NCBI RefSeq assembly: GCF_016595675.1
Contig: NZ_JAENJH010000002.1
Coordinates: forward strand, 744,001-808,000
DNA from: Prauserella cavernicola
GTDB taxonomy: Bacteria; Actinomycetota; Actinomycetes; Mycobacteriales; Pseudonocardiaceae
DNA: 64,000 bases
Direction: 5' to 3'
Part shown: positions 52,661 to 61,721 of the stretch, one piece after another
Numbering within the stretch: the first letter of the stretch is position 1
Layout of the letters: every line of letters begins with the position of its first letter
The notes under the pieces: generated by a model
Seen by the model: the letters and a program-made list of their open reading frames with translations, nothing else
Databases searched by the model: none
What the model was told of the DNA's origin: nothing
Program-made: the position numbers and the translations under genes

Positions 52661-53292
52661 CGTCGTTCGACGAGCTGCTCGACAGGGCGCAGACGCTGGC
52701 CGCCAAGGACGGCCGCACGGTGCTCGGCATCGCGGGGGCGCCCGCGTCGGGCAAGACGACGCTCGCGTGGCGGCTCGCCAACGCGCTCGGCGACCGCGCG
52801 ACCGTGGTGGGGATGGACGGCTTCCACCTCGCGCAGGTCGAGCTCAACCGGCTGGGCCGCGTCGACCGCAAGGGTGCGCCCGAGACGTTCGACGCCTACG
52901 GCTACGTGCACCTGATCCGCAGGCTCGCCCAGGGCGAGGAGCTGGTCTACGCGCCGGAGTTCCGCAGGGAGATCGAAGAGCCGATCGCCTGCGCGGTGCC
53001 GGTGCCGCCCGACGTGCGGCTCGTGATCACCGAGGGCAACTACCTGCTGCTCGACTCGGAGCCGTGGGCAGACCTGCGGTCGCTGCTCGACGACGTCTGG
53101 TTCCTGCAGCCCGACGAGGAGGAGCGCATCGAGCGGCTGGTGACGCGTCACCGCAAGTACGGCCGTTCGCGCGTGGAGGCACAGCAGCGCGCGCTGGGCT
53201 CGGACCAGCGCAACGCCGATCTGATCGCCCCGAGCGCCATGCGAGCGGATCTCGTGGTGCGCGACATGGAGCTGCCGCACTTCGCCGTGTGA
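52657..53292 (+). CDS. P-loop nucleoside/sugar kinase (uridine-kinase-like)
   Basis: 211 residues. Walker A is GIAGAPASGKTT. Further features are M-D-G-F-H-L (nucleotide-kinase family switch), F-D-A-Y-G-Y-V-H-L, and I-T-E-G-N-Y-L-L-L. This is the YegC/FrcK-like group, which resembles uridine kinase and pantothenate kinase folds. Its role with the PfkB kinase suggests two-step phosphorylation of one sugar or of two related ones. Substrate unknown. Confidence 0.87.
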   Translation: MTSFDELLDRAQTLAAKDGRTVLGIAGAPASGKTTLAWRLANALGDRATVVGMDGFHLAQVELNRLGRVDRKGAPETFDAYGYVHLIRRLAQGEELVYAPEFRREIEEPIACAVPVPPDVRLVITEGNYLLLDSEPWADLRSLLDDVWFLQPDEEERIERLVTRHRKYGRSRVEAQQRALGSDQRNADLIAPSAMRADLVVRDMELPHFAV

Positions 53293-53306
53293 ACAACCGC
53301 TCCGGG

Positions 53307-53361
53307 TTGTCCACAGGCGCCTGTGGAAAAACGTGAGTTGTCCACAGGGAGCTGTGGACAC
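53307..53361. repeat. Cluster of four DnaA-box-like sequences in two palindromes
   Basis: TTGTCCACA occurs at 53307-53315 and 53338-53346, each followed by an inverted partner (TGTGGAAAA at 53322-53330, TGTGGACAC at 53353-53361). TTGTCCACA is the actinobacterial DnaA-box consensus. TCCACAGGCGCCTGTGGA is itself an 18-bp perfect palindrome, and GTCCACAG-N4-CTGTGGAC is a second hairpin. Bases 53362-53511 hold nothing else recognisable. It sits right after the kinase operon, so a terminator role is the main alternative. Confidence 0.6.
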
Positions 53362-53511
53362 ATGGGCCGAACTCACCGCGAGCACGCCTCGCTTCGGTCA
53401 TCCTGGGAACGGCGCGGTTACAGCGGCATCCCATTCCAGCCACCGCGTACGACGCTCGCCGGGTCGTCCGGCGAGAATCCTCTGCGGGGGGTGGAAGGAC
53501 GACTGTGAGGC

Positions 53512-53922
53512 ATGACCACACTCGCTAGCGTGCACCATCTGGCCCTCACGGTCACCGACGTCGACCGGAGCGTGCCCTGGTACGTGCGGGTGCTCGACTT
53601 CGAGGAGATCTCGCGCCGTGAGGATGACGAAACCGGGTTGCGAAAGGCCGTCCTGAAGGCGCCGGGCGACGGGTTCTCCGTGATGCTGGTGCAGCACGCG
53701 CGGGTCGAACGACCCGCCTTCGACGAACGGCACACCGGGCTCGACCACGTCGCCTTCAAGGTCGGCACCCGCGCCGAGCTGCGGCAGTGGGAGGACCGGC
53801 TCGCCGACTACGGCGTCACCTACACGGCGGCGACGCCGTCGCGCACCGCGCCCGGCTCGCTCGTCGTGGTGTTCCGCGACCCCGACGGCATCCAGCTCGA
53901 GGTGTGGTCCGACCCGGAGTGA
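53512..53922 (+). CDS. VOC family (glyoxalase-like) protein
   Basis: 136 residues. The fold is the VOC beta-alpha-beta type: opening V-H-H-L-A-L-T-V-T-D-V-D-R-S-V-P-W-Y, middle L-D-H-V-A-F-K-V and closing V-V-F-R-D-P-D-G-I-Q-L-E-V-W. The metal-ligand candidates are His9, the His of LDHVAFKV and the Glu of QLEVW. Substrate unknown; members include dioxygenases, lyases and resistance proteins. ATG 53512 follows TGAGG. Confidence 0.88.
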   Translation: MTTLASVHHLALTVTDVDRSVPWYVRVLDFEEISRREDDETGLRKAVLKAPGDGFSVMLVQHARVERPAFDERHTGLDHVAFKVGTRAELRQWEDRLADYGVTYTAATPSRTAPGSLVVVFRDPDGIQLEVWSDPE

Positions 53923-53941
53923 CGGATCACGCGCCGAGAGC

Positions 53942-54763
53942 TCAGAACTCGGGCAGCCGTTCCCCCTGCAACGCCTGGATGTCGAGCTCCACCTTCACGG
54001 TCGTGCCGATCGCGGCGACGCCCGCGCGCACCATCGCGTTGTAGTTGATCGCGAAGTCGTCGCGGCTGAGCTGGGTCTCCGCGTGGAACGCCGCGCGCAC
54101 GCCGCCCCACGGGTCGGGCCCGTAGCCGCCGTAGTGCAGGTCGAGCTCGATGTCGCGGCGCTGTCCGTGCAGCACCAGCTCACCGCGCAGCGACCACGTG
54201 TCGCTGCCCCGCTGCGTCATCCCGCTGCCGGTGAATTCGATGGCCGGATAGTTGGCGACGTCCAGGAACTCGGCCGAACGCAGGTGGTCGTCGCGCATCT
54301 TGATGCCGGTGTCGATCGACGCCGCGTCGATGCGAGCCGTCACCGACGACCGCTCCGCGGGCCTGCCGACCTCGATCCGGCCCGACAGCTCGGGAAAGCG
54401 CGCCTTGATGCTCGCGATCCCGAGGTGCCGCGCCGTCACGACGACCGAGGAGTGCACCGGGTCGATCACCCACGGGCCGGCCGGCGGCAGCTCGACCGCG
54501 CCCTCCTCCGGGGAGAGCGTGACGTCGCCGATGGAGCCGGAGCCATCACTCGCCACCTGCGCGGTCCTGGCGACGGGCAGGTAACCCGGCGCCGTGACCA
54601 CAGCGGTGTAGACGCCGGGGGCCAGCGGCCCGGTGAGCACCGAGCCGTGCTGGTCCGCCGTCGTCCGCGCCGCCTGGCCGCCGCCGAGGTCGGTCACGGT
54701 CAGCACCGCGTGCTCCACCGCCCAGCCCTCGGCGGTGCGCACGGTCCCGGACAGCCCCGGCAT
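53942..54763 (-). CDS. YceI-like protein with N-terminal carboxypeptidase-regulatory-like repeat
   Basis: 273 residues. Residues ~1-80 are one carboxypeptidase-regulatory-like beta-sandwich repeat with the G-x-V-x-x-A/D-G-x-x-V pattern; residues ~95-273 are the YceI lipocalin-like domain (WVIDPVHSSVVVTARHLGIASIKARF and FDIAG/YDMNYN-type C-terminal strands, here DDFAINYNAMV). YceI proteins bind isoprenoid or other lipid ligands. No signal peptide is visible. Its start overlaps the MFS gene's stop by one base, and its N-terminal repeat continues the repeats at the end of that gene. Confidence 0.87.
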   Translation of the reverse strand: MPGLSGTVRTAEGWAVEHAVLTVTDLGGGQAARTTADQHGSVLTGPLAPGVYTAVVTAPGYLPVARTAQVASDGSGSIGDVTLSPEEGAVELPPAGPWVIDPVHSSVVVTARHLGIASIKARFPELSGRIEVGRPAERSSVTARIDAASIDTGIKMRDDHLRSAEFLDVANYPAIEFTGSGMTQRGSDTWSLRGELVLHGQRRDIELDLHYGGYGPDPWGGVRAAFHAETQLSRDDFAINYNAMVRAGVAAIGTTVKVELDIQALQGERLPEF

Positions 54764-57369
54764 CAGTTGCCCTGCCCGGCCAGATCGTCGAGCACCTGGT
54801 CGTAGCCGAGGCGCACGTCGTGCTCGGCCTCGCCGTCGGCCACGGTCACCGTGCTCGTGGCGGGCGGGTAGCCGCTGGCGACCACGGTGTAGTCGCCCTC
54901 GGGCAGGTCGCTCACCACGTAGTGACCGGACTCGTCGGTTCGGGCCACCGCCGCGACGTTGCCCTCGGGGTCGAGCACGGTGATCCGCGCGTCCGGCACC
55001 GGCCGGCCCTCCTCGGCGCGCGCGGTGCCGCTCAGCAGCACCGAGCCCGCGAGTTCGACGTCGTGGTGCAGCACTCCGCTGTCGGGCACTGTCAGCGTCA
55101 CCGCGGTGGGCCGCAGCCGCTCCCCGCTCGCCACGAGCGTGTAGGTGCCGGCGCTGACGCCGCTGAACGCGTAGGCGCCGTCGGCCTGCGTGCTGCACGC
55201 GCCGGTGACCTCGCCACGCGAGTCGGCCAGCGTCACGGTGGCGCCCGCCAGGGGCGTGCCGCTGCCCGACGCGCGCACGACACCCGTGACCTCACCGGAA
55301 CCGGTGAGCGTGATGTCGATCCGCGCGGGAGCCTGCGACTGGCCCACCACGACGCTGGAGGCCTGCGGCTGGTGCCCGCCCGCCGACACGATCAGCACGT
55401 AGTTGCCCGGCTCGGGGGCGCCGATCGTGTAGCCGCCGTCGGGCTGCCCCGTGCCTCGCGCGACCTGCCTGCCGCGCTGGTCGATCAGCGTGAGCGCGGC
55501 GCCCGCCACCGAGGAACCGTCCTGCCTGCGGATGTGCCCGGTCACCGGCAGGCCCGACGTCTCGACGGCGCTGCCGAAACCCGTCGAGGCCAGGATCGGC
55601 GCGGCGCTCGCCTGCAGTTCACCGTGCCCGTTCTCGTCGGCCCGGGAGTGCCTGCCCGCCGCCACGAGTTCCGGTTCGCGGTCGAGCGCCTCGTCGGCGT
55701 CGGCCAGTGCTTCGTCGCGCTCGTTCTCGGCGGGCTGGGCCGCGGCGGCCGCGTCGTCGTCGAGCAGAGCCTCTCCGCCCTCCATCGGCGTCGGCTTGGG
55801 AGCGCCGTCGGCCAGCGGGATCTCCTTCATGAACAGCAGCACGACGAACGCGAGCGCTGCCACTCCGGCGCCGATGTAGAACACCAGGTTGATCGAGTCG
55901 GTGAAGCCGATTAAGAACGGTTTCGCCTGCTCGATCGGGATCTGCTGCAGGAACGACGAGTCGGTCATGATGTTGTTGCCCGCTGAGCCGATCGCGCTCG
56001 GGGCGACGCCCTCGGCGCGGAAGGCGCTCTCGATGTTGCCGCTCAGGGTGCTGAACAGCACCGAGAGGAACACCGCGACACCCAGCGTGCCGCCGATCTG
56101 CCGGAAGAACGTCGCCGAGGCCGTGGACACGCCCATGTCGCGGCGCGGGCCCGCGTTCTGCACGGCGATGATCAGGGTCTGCATGCAGCCACCGAGGCCG
56201 AGGCCGATCACGGCCATGAACACCATCGGCTGCCAGATCGGGCTGTCCCACTTCACCTGGGCGAACAGCAGCATGCCGATGGTCATCAGCGCGGTGCCGA
56301 CGACGGGGAAGATCTTGTACCGCCCGGTGCGCGAGGTGAGCTGGCCCGAGGTCACCGAGCCGGTCATCACGCCGACCATCAGCGGCAGCGACAGCAGACC
56401 CGCCTCCGTGGGCGAGTAGCCCTGCACGATCTGGAGGTACTGCGGGATCAGCATGATCGAGCCGAACATCGCGACGCCGACGATCACGCCACCCGCGATG
56501 GCGACGCTGAACGTGGAGTTGCGGAACAGGCGCAGCGGGATCAGCGCCTCGTCCTTCATCACGTGCTCGACGAAGAGGAACAGCACCAGGCCGACCGCGC
56601 CGACGCCGTAACAGATCACGGCGCGAGTGGAGCCCCAGCCCCATTCACGGCCCTGCTCGGCGATCAACAGCAACGGCACGAGGCACATCACCAGCGCGAG
56701 CCCGCCCCACCAGTCGATGCGGTGCTGCTGACGCTGGTGCGGCACGTTGAGCACCTTCGCCACCACGAACAGCGCGATGATGCCCAGCGGCACGTTGACC
56801 AGGAAGACCCAGCGCCAGCCGGTGATGCCCGCGATCGAGTCGAGCCCGGCGAGGAATCCGCCCAGCACGGGGCCGAGCACGGTCGACGTGCCGAACACGG
56901 CCAGGAAGAAGCCCTGGTACCGAGCCCGCTGCCGGGGCGGCACGATGTCGCCGAGGATCGTCAGCGCCAGCGACATCAGACCACCGGCGCCGAGGCCCTG
57001 CACCGCGCGGAACGCGGCGAGTTCGTACATCGACTGCGCGAACGTGGCCGCCACCGAGCCGAGCACGAAGATCGTGATCGCGGCGAGGTAGAACGGCTTG
57101 CGGCCGTAGATGTCGGAGAGCTTGCCGTAGATCGGCGTCGTGATGGTGGCGGTGATCAGGTAGGCGGTGGTGATCCACGCCTGCAGGCTCAGCCCGTTCA
57201 GGTCGTCGGCGATGGTCCGGATGGACGTGCCCACGATCGTCTGGTCCAGCGCCGCCAGGAACATGCCCGTCATCAGCCCGATGAGGATGACGACGATCTG
57301 GCGGTGGGTCAGGTTGGGGCCGCTGTCGTCCGCGGCTTGCGCGGGCGGTTTGTCAACGGCGGATGTCAT
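54763..57369 (-). CDS. DHA2-type MFS transporter fused to carboxypeptidase-regulatory-like repeats
   Basis: 868 residues. The first ~540 residues are a 14-helix MFS drug:H+ antiporter of the DHA2 group (ALDQTIVGTSIRTIADDL at motif D, GRKPFYLAAI at motif A, GPVLGGFLAG at motif C). An acidic linker (~540-600) leads to three beta-sandwich repeats of about 75-80 residues (T-G-H-I-R-R-Q-D-G, T-G-V-V-R-A-S-G-S-G, S-G-T-A-R-A-E-E-G). Fusion of an exporter with such repeats is unusual. The start is ATG 57369, overlapping the MarR stop (ATGA). Confidence 0.92.
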   Translation of the reverse strand: MTSAVDKPPAQAADDSGPNLTHRQIVVILIGLMTGMFLAALDQTIVGTSIRTIADDLNGLSLQAWITTAYLITATITTPIYGKLSDIYGRKPFYLAAITIFVLGSVAATFAQSMYELAAFRAVQGLGAGGLMSLALTILGDIVPPRQRARYQGFFLAVFGTSTVLGPVLGGFLAGLDSIAGITGWRWVFLVNVPLGIIALFVVAKVLNVPHQRQQHRIDWWGGLALVMCLVPLLLIAEQGREWGWGSTRAVICYGVGAVGLVLFLFVEHVMKDEALIPLRLFRNSTFSVAIAGGVIVGVAMFGSIMLIPQYLQIVQGYSPTEAGLLSLPLMVGVMTGSVTSGQLTSRTGRYKIFPVVGTALMTIGMLLFAQVKWDSPIWQPMVFMAVIGLGLGGCMQTLIIAVQNAGPRRDMGVSTASATFFRQIGGTLGVAVFLSVLFSTLSGNIESAFRAEGVAPSAIGSAGNNIMTDSSFLQQIPIEQAKPFLIGFTDSINLVFYIGAGVAALAFVVLLFMKEIPLADGAPKPTPMEGGEALLDDDAAAAAQPAENERDEALADADEALDREPELVAAGRHSRADENGHGELQASAAPILASTGFGSAVETSGLPVTGHIRRQDGSSVAGAALTLIDQRGRQVARGTGQPDGGYTIGAPEPGNYVLIVSAGGHQPQASSVVVGQSQAPARIDITLTGSGEVTGVVRASGSGTPLAGATVTLADSRGEVTGACSTQADGAYAFSGVSAGTYTLVASGERLRPTAVTLTVPDSGVLHHDVELAGSVLLSGTARAEEGRPVPDARITVLDPEGNVAAVARTDESGHYVVSDLPEGDYTVVASGYPPATSTVTVADGEAEHDVRLGYDQVLDDLAGQGN

Positions 57370-57893
57370 GCGGGGTCCCCCTCGGTGCTGCTGTGGTGCT
57401 GTGGATCGAAGTTCTCGATGCCGGTGTTGAGCCGGTCGAACAGGATGGTGAGCCGCTCCCGGTCCTCCTCCGGCCAGTCGGCGAGGATCGTGGCGAGCCA
57501 GCGGCCGCGCTGTCTCCGGTTCTCCTCGAAGACCCGCAGGCCCTCGTCGGTGGGCGCGAGCAGGCAGGCGCGGCCGTCCTCGGGATCGGCCTGCCGCTCG
57601 ACGAGGCCGTGCTGGACGAGCGTGCTGCTCTGCCTGCTGACCGTGGAGATGTCTGAGTGCAGTCCCTCGGCGAGGCGGCTCGTGCGCTGCGGTCCGTCGT
57701 GCACCAGGCTGAACAGGATCGCGTAGGCGGCTCGCTCGATGCCGTCGGGCCCGGCCTTGCTGATCTGCGACTTGGCGCGCGTGACCACCCGCATGAACCG
57801 GACCATCTGCTTGCCCAGCTCGTCGGCCACGGCGAGTTCCGCGTCGGTCGGTGAGTGCCCGGCCGGCGCGAGCTGTTCGGAGACAGATGCCAT
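57366..57893 (-). CDS. MarR family regulator of the MFS operon
   Basis: 175 residues. The winged helix is Q-R-T-S-R-L-A-E-G-L-H-S-D-I-S-T-V-S-R-Q-S-S-T-L-V-Q-H-G-L-V-E-R-Q-A-D-P-E-D-G-R. It heads the operon marR-MFS-yceI, with four-base overlap into the transporter gene. It is likely a repressor relieved by an efflux substrate. ATG 57893 is chosen; ATG/GTG starts to 57935 in frame are possible. Confidence 0.9.
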   Translation of the reverse strand: MASVSEQLAPAGHSPTDAELAVADELGKQMVRFMRVVTRAKSQISKAGPDGIERAAYAILFSLVHDGPQRTSRLAEGLHSDISTVSRQSSTLVQHGLVERQADPEDGRACLLAPTDEGLRVFEENRRQRGRWLATILADWPEEDRERLTILFDRLNTGIENFDPQHHSSTEGDPA

Positions 57894-57914
57894 GAGCAGG
57901 TCTTTCGTCACTGA

Positions 57915-58511
<597 letters not shown>

Positions 58512-58521
58512 CGTTTCCCGC

Positions 58522-59904
58522 ATGACCCTGCTGACCAGGTTGCGCCAGGAGCTCGGCAGGGACGCCGTGCTCACCGATGCCGACGTGACGGCGGCCTACT
58601 CGCGCGACGAGATGCCGCTGGCCCCGGCAGGAGCCCCGCTCGCGGTCGTGCTGCCCGCCGACGTCGCGGGTGTGCAGGCCACCGTCAGGGCGTGCGGCGA
58701 GGCGGGCGTGCCCATCGTGCCGAGGGGCGCGGGCAGCGGGCTCTGCGGCGGCGCCAACGCCATCGACGGCTGCGTGGTGCTGGCCACCACCAAGCTCGAC
58801 CAGATCGAGGAGATCGACGCCGAGAACCGGCTCGCGGTGGTCCAGCCCGGGGTCGTGAACCTGACGCTGCGCGACGCCGTCGCCAAGCACGGCCTGTTCT
58901 ACCCGCCCGATCCGTCCAGCTACGACTGGTGCACGCTCGGCGGCAACCTCGCCACCAACGCGGGCGGGCTGTGCTGCGTGAAGTACGGCGTCACCACCGA
59001 CTCCGTGCTGGGGCTCGAGGTGGTGCTCGCCGACGGCTCGCTGCTGCGCACGGGACGTCGCACGGTCAAGGGCGTCGCGGGCTACGACCTCACCAAGCTG
59101 CTGGTCGGCAGCGAGGGCACGCTCGGCGTCATCACCCAGGCGACGCTGGCACTGAGGCCGCTGCCGCAGGCGCCTGCCACGTTCGTCGCCGCGTTCTCCT
59201 CCACCAGGGACGCGGGCTCCGCCGTGAGCCGCATCGTGAGCGAGGGCCTCGTCCCGTCGCTCATGGAGATCATGGACGCCACGACGGTCGACGCCGTCGA
59301 GCGGCACCTCGGCACCGAGCTCGGCGCGAGTTCCGGCTCGGGCGCGCTGCTGCTGTGCCAGTCCGACGCGGGCGGCGAGGAGGCCAGGCGCGAGCTCGCC
59401 GCGCTGCAGCAGGTCTGCACCGACGAAGGCGCCGGGCTCACCCACGCCACCGAGGACCTCGCCGAGGGCAATCTGCTGATGCACGCACGGCGGTCGGTGC
59501 ACTACGCGCTCGCGGCCTACGGTTCGAACATGACCGACGACGTGTGCGTGCCCCGCACCCGCATCGCCGACCTCATCGAGGGCTGCGAGCGGATCAGCGC
59601 CGAGGTGGGCCTGCGGATCGCGGTCTGCGGGCACGCCGGCGACGGCAACATGCACCCCACCGTCGTCTACGACGCCGATGCCGAGGGCGAGTTCGACCGG
59701 GCCCGGCGGGCCTTCGACGCGATCCTGGAGCTGGGCCTCGCGCTCGGCGGAACCGTCACCGGCGAGCACGGCGTCGGCAAGTTCAAGCAGGAGTGGCTGG
59801 AGCGCGAACTCGGCCCCGTCGGCCTTCGGGTGCACCGCCAGATCAAGCGCGCGCTCGACCCGGAGAACCTGTTCAACCCCGGGTCGATGTTCTCGCTGGA
59901 GTGA
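58522..59904 (+). CDS. GlcD-type FAD-linked oxidase (glycolate/D-lactate dehydrogenase-like)
   Basis: 460 residues. The PCMH-type FAD-binding domain has V-P-R-G-A-G-S-G-L-C-G-G-A-N and D-P-S-S-Y-D-W-C-T-L-G-G-N-L-A-T-N-A-G-G; the C-terminal domain has C-G-H-A-G-D-G-N-M-H-P and G-E-H-G-V-G. Members oxidise 2-hydroxy acids such as glycolate, D-lactate or D-2-hydroxyglutarate. No iron-sulfur partner (GlcF) is next to it. It starts 10 bases after the PPOX gene. Confidence 0.94.
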   Translation: MTLLTRLRQELGRDAVLTDADVTAAYSRDEMPLAPAGAPLAVVLPADVAGVQATVRACGEAGVPIVPRGAGSGLCGGANAIDGCVVLATTKLDQIEEIDAENRLAVVQPGVVNLTLRDAVAKHGLFYPPDPSSYDWCTLGGNLATNAGGLCCVKYGVTTDSVLGLEVVLADGSLLRTGRRTVKGVAGYDLTKLLVGSEGTLGVITQATLALRPLPQAPATFVAAFSSTRDAGSAVSRIVSEGLVPSLMEIMDATTVDAVERHLGTELGASSGSGALLLCQSDAGGEEARRELAALQQVCTDEGAGLTHATEDLAEGNLLMHARRSVHYALAAYGSNMTDDVCVPRTRIADLIEGCERISAEVGLRIAVCGHAGDGNMHPTVVYDADAEGEFDRARRAFDAILELGLALGGTVTGEHGVGKFKQEWLERELGPVGLRVHRQIKRALDPENLFNPGSMFSLE

Positions 59905-59907
59905 GGC

Positions 59908-60567
59908 TCAGTTCTCGGTGCTCGCGCGCTTCTCGCGGCGCGCCTTGAGGTACTCGTAGGCGATCGGCAGCACCGACACCAGAACGATGAGCAGGAAGAT
60001 CGCGTCCACGTTGTCGCGGATGAACGCGATGTTGCCCAGCAACGAGCCGAGCACGATCAGACCAGCGGCCCAGAGGATGCCGCCGAGGACCGTGTAGGTG
60101 AAGAACTTCTTCGGCTCCATGCGGCCGATGCCGCCGAGCCACGTGATGAACGTGCGCACGAACGGTACGAACCTGGCGAGCACGATCGCCTTGGGGCCGT
60201 GCTTCTCCAGGAACGCGTGCGTCTTGTCGACGTACTCCTGCTTGAAGAACCGTGAGTCGGGCCGGTTGAACAGCTTCGGCCCCACCTTCCAGCCGATGCC
60301 GTAGCCGACGACGTTGCCGACGATCGCGGCGAGCGTCGCGAGCAGGCAGACCAGCCACAGCGGAACGTCGAGGCTGCCGTTGGCGGTGAACAGCCCTGCG
60401 GTGAACAGCAGCGAGTCACCGGGCAGCACCGGGAAGATGCTGCTCTCCGCGAACAGGATCAGGCACAGGACGGCGACCACCGCGGGCCCGATGCCCGAGA
60501 GCAGCTGCTCCGGGTTGAGCCAGTCCGGCATGATCGACATCTGGGCAGGAGTCTGCGCGAGAATCAC
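59908..60567 (-). CDS. DedA family membrane protein
   Basis: 219 residues with about five to six hydrophobic segments. The family motifs are F-A-E-S-S-I-F-P-V-L-P-G-D-S-L-L-F-T-A-G and G-R-F-V-P-F-V-R-T-F-I-T-W-L-G-G-I-G-R-M. DedA proteins move lipids across membranes and affect membrane potential. The start is uncertain: GTG 60567 (used here), ATG 60540 and TTG 60576 are all in frame with no clear ribosome site. Confidence 0.9.
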   Translation of the reverse strand: MILAQTPAQMSIMPDWLNPEQLLSGIGPAVVAVLCLILFAESSIFPVLPGDSLLFTAGLFTANGSLDVPLWLVCLLATLAAIVGNVVGYGIGWKVGPKLFNRPDSRFFKQEYVDKTHAFLEKHGPKAIVLARFVPFVRTFITWLGGIGRMEPKKFFTYTVLGGILWAAGLIVLGSLLGNIAFIRDNVDAIFLLIVLVSVLPIAYEYLKARREKRASTEN

Positions 60568-60623
60568 GCAGCACAAGGTACAGGGTCGCTACCAGCGGCG
60601 ACTTGAGCCTTAATGCCCGTTTT

Positions 60624-60959
60624 TCAGACCAATGTGAGCAGACCGATCACGCAACCGGCCGCCAGCCCGAGCAGCACGGTGAACGCGATGAGCCAGCTCA
60701 GCCGCAGTGGTCCGGCCACCGGCGCGGCCTTCGGCTGCGCCTCGGGTGAACTCGGGGCCTCGGTCGTGATCTCGTCGAGCGCGGCGCGTTCCCGCTCCAG
60801 CGAGCCCTCACCCGCGCCGGAGAGCAGGCCGTAGCCGCCCGGCGTCTCGACCACCGGCGGTGGTGGCTCGAGCCGGTGCGCGGCGGACTGCTCGGGCGGC
60901 GCGTGACGCGCCTGTGCGCGCAGTGCCTCCGCCAGCAGGCGCTCGGGGTCGTCGCTCAT
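60624..60959 (-). CDS. Small single-pass membrane protein, hypothetical
   Basis: 111 residues. The N-terminal ~80 are polar and proline-rich with a predicted helix (PERLLAEALRAQARH); the last ~25 are a transmembrane helix (LSWLIAFTVLLGLAAGCVIGLL), so it is tail-anchored with the N-terminus inside. The start overlaps the MerR stop by four bases, so it is translated with it. Function unknown. Confidence 0.75.
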   Translation of the reverse strand: MSDDPERLLAEALRAQARHAPPEQSAAHRLEPPPPVVETPGGYGLLSGAGEGSLERERAALDEITTEAPSSPEAQPKAAPVAGPLRLSWLIAFTVLLGLAAGCVIGLLTLV

Positions 60960-61711
60960 CGTTGTTCAGGGTAGTGCTGGCTCAGCAGCGGGCCGAACCG
61001 TTCTGCCAGCCAGTCACTGAGCGCCCTGCTCATCGACCGAGCGAGGAACGCGGTGACGGCGGCCTGCGCCAGTGGACGCAACGTGCTCGCGCGCTGCGTG
61101 AGCTCGGGCATCTCCTCGCTGCTCGGTGTCCAGCCGGTGTCCCTGCCGGGCACGACGTGCTGGTCGACCAGGTGCAGGAAGAGCGTGGCGAGCTCGTCGG
61201 TGTGGCTCTGCACCTCCTCGGCGATCTCCAGCAGCACGGGCAGCGGCACTCCCGCGGCCAGCAGCTCGCGGCCGGTGTGCAGCAACCGGGGACTCTTGAC
61301 CACCACGTGTGTGCCGCCGTCGAGGTCGAACACCCCGAGCCGGACGAGGCGCGCGACGGTCGAGGGGCCGACCTCGTGGCCGCTGAACTCGGCGAGCAGG
61401 TCGGTGATCGGCAGCCGCTCGGTGGCCTCGTCGCTCCAGGGTGCGGCGAGGACCTGTTCCAGTCCGAGCAGGTGCTCGAGGTCGCGGCCCGATTCCCAGG
61501 TGGTGAGCAGCTCGCGGATCTGCGCGAAGGTGTAGCCGCGCTTGAGCAACCCGAGGATCATCCGCAGCCGCGCCAGATGCGCCTCTGAGTAGAGCGCGAC
61601 GCGGCCTCGTCGCTCAGGAGGAGGAAGCAGCTCCCGATCCTGGTAGACCCTGACGTTTCCAACGGTTGTGCCCGCGACGCGGGCGAGCTCGTCGACGCGG
61701 TATTCCGCCAC
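60956..61711 (-). CDS. MerR family transcriptional regulator
   Basis: 251 residues. The N-terminal winged helix is Y-R-V-D-E-L-A-R-V-A-G-T-T-V-G-N-V-R-V-Y-Q-D-R-E-L-L-P-P-P with the wing G-R-V-A-L-Y. The remaining ~170 residues are a helical effector domain without metal-binding Cys/His clusters. It lies 10 bases after nagA and overlaps the small membrane gene. Its signal and targets are unknown. Confidence 0.88.
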   Translation of the reverse strand: MAEYRVDELARVAGTTVGNVRVYQDRELLPPPERRGRVALYSEAHLARLRMILGLLKRGYTFAQIRELLTTWESGRDLEHLLGLEQVLAAPWSDEATERLPITDLLAEFSGHEVGPSTVARLVRLGVFDLDGGTHVVVKSPRLLHTGRELLAAGVPLPVLLEIAEEVQSHTDELATLFLHLVDQHVVPGRDTGWTPSSEEMPELTQRASTLRPLAQAAVTAFLARSMSRALSDWLAERFGPLLSQHYPEQR

Positions 61712-61721
61712 CCAGAAGAGT

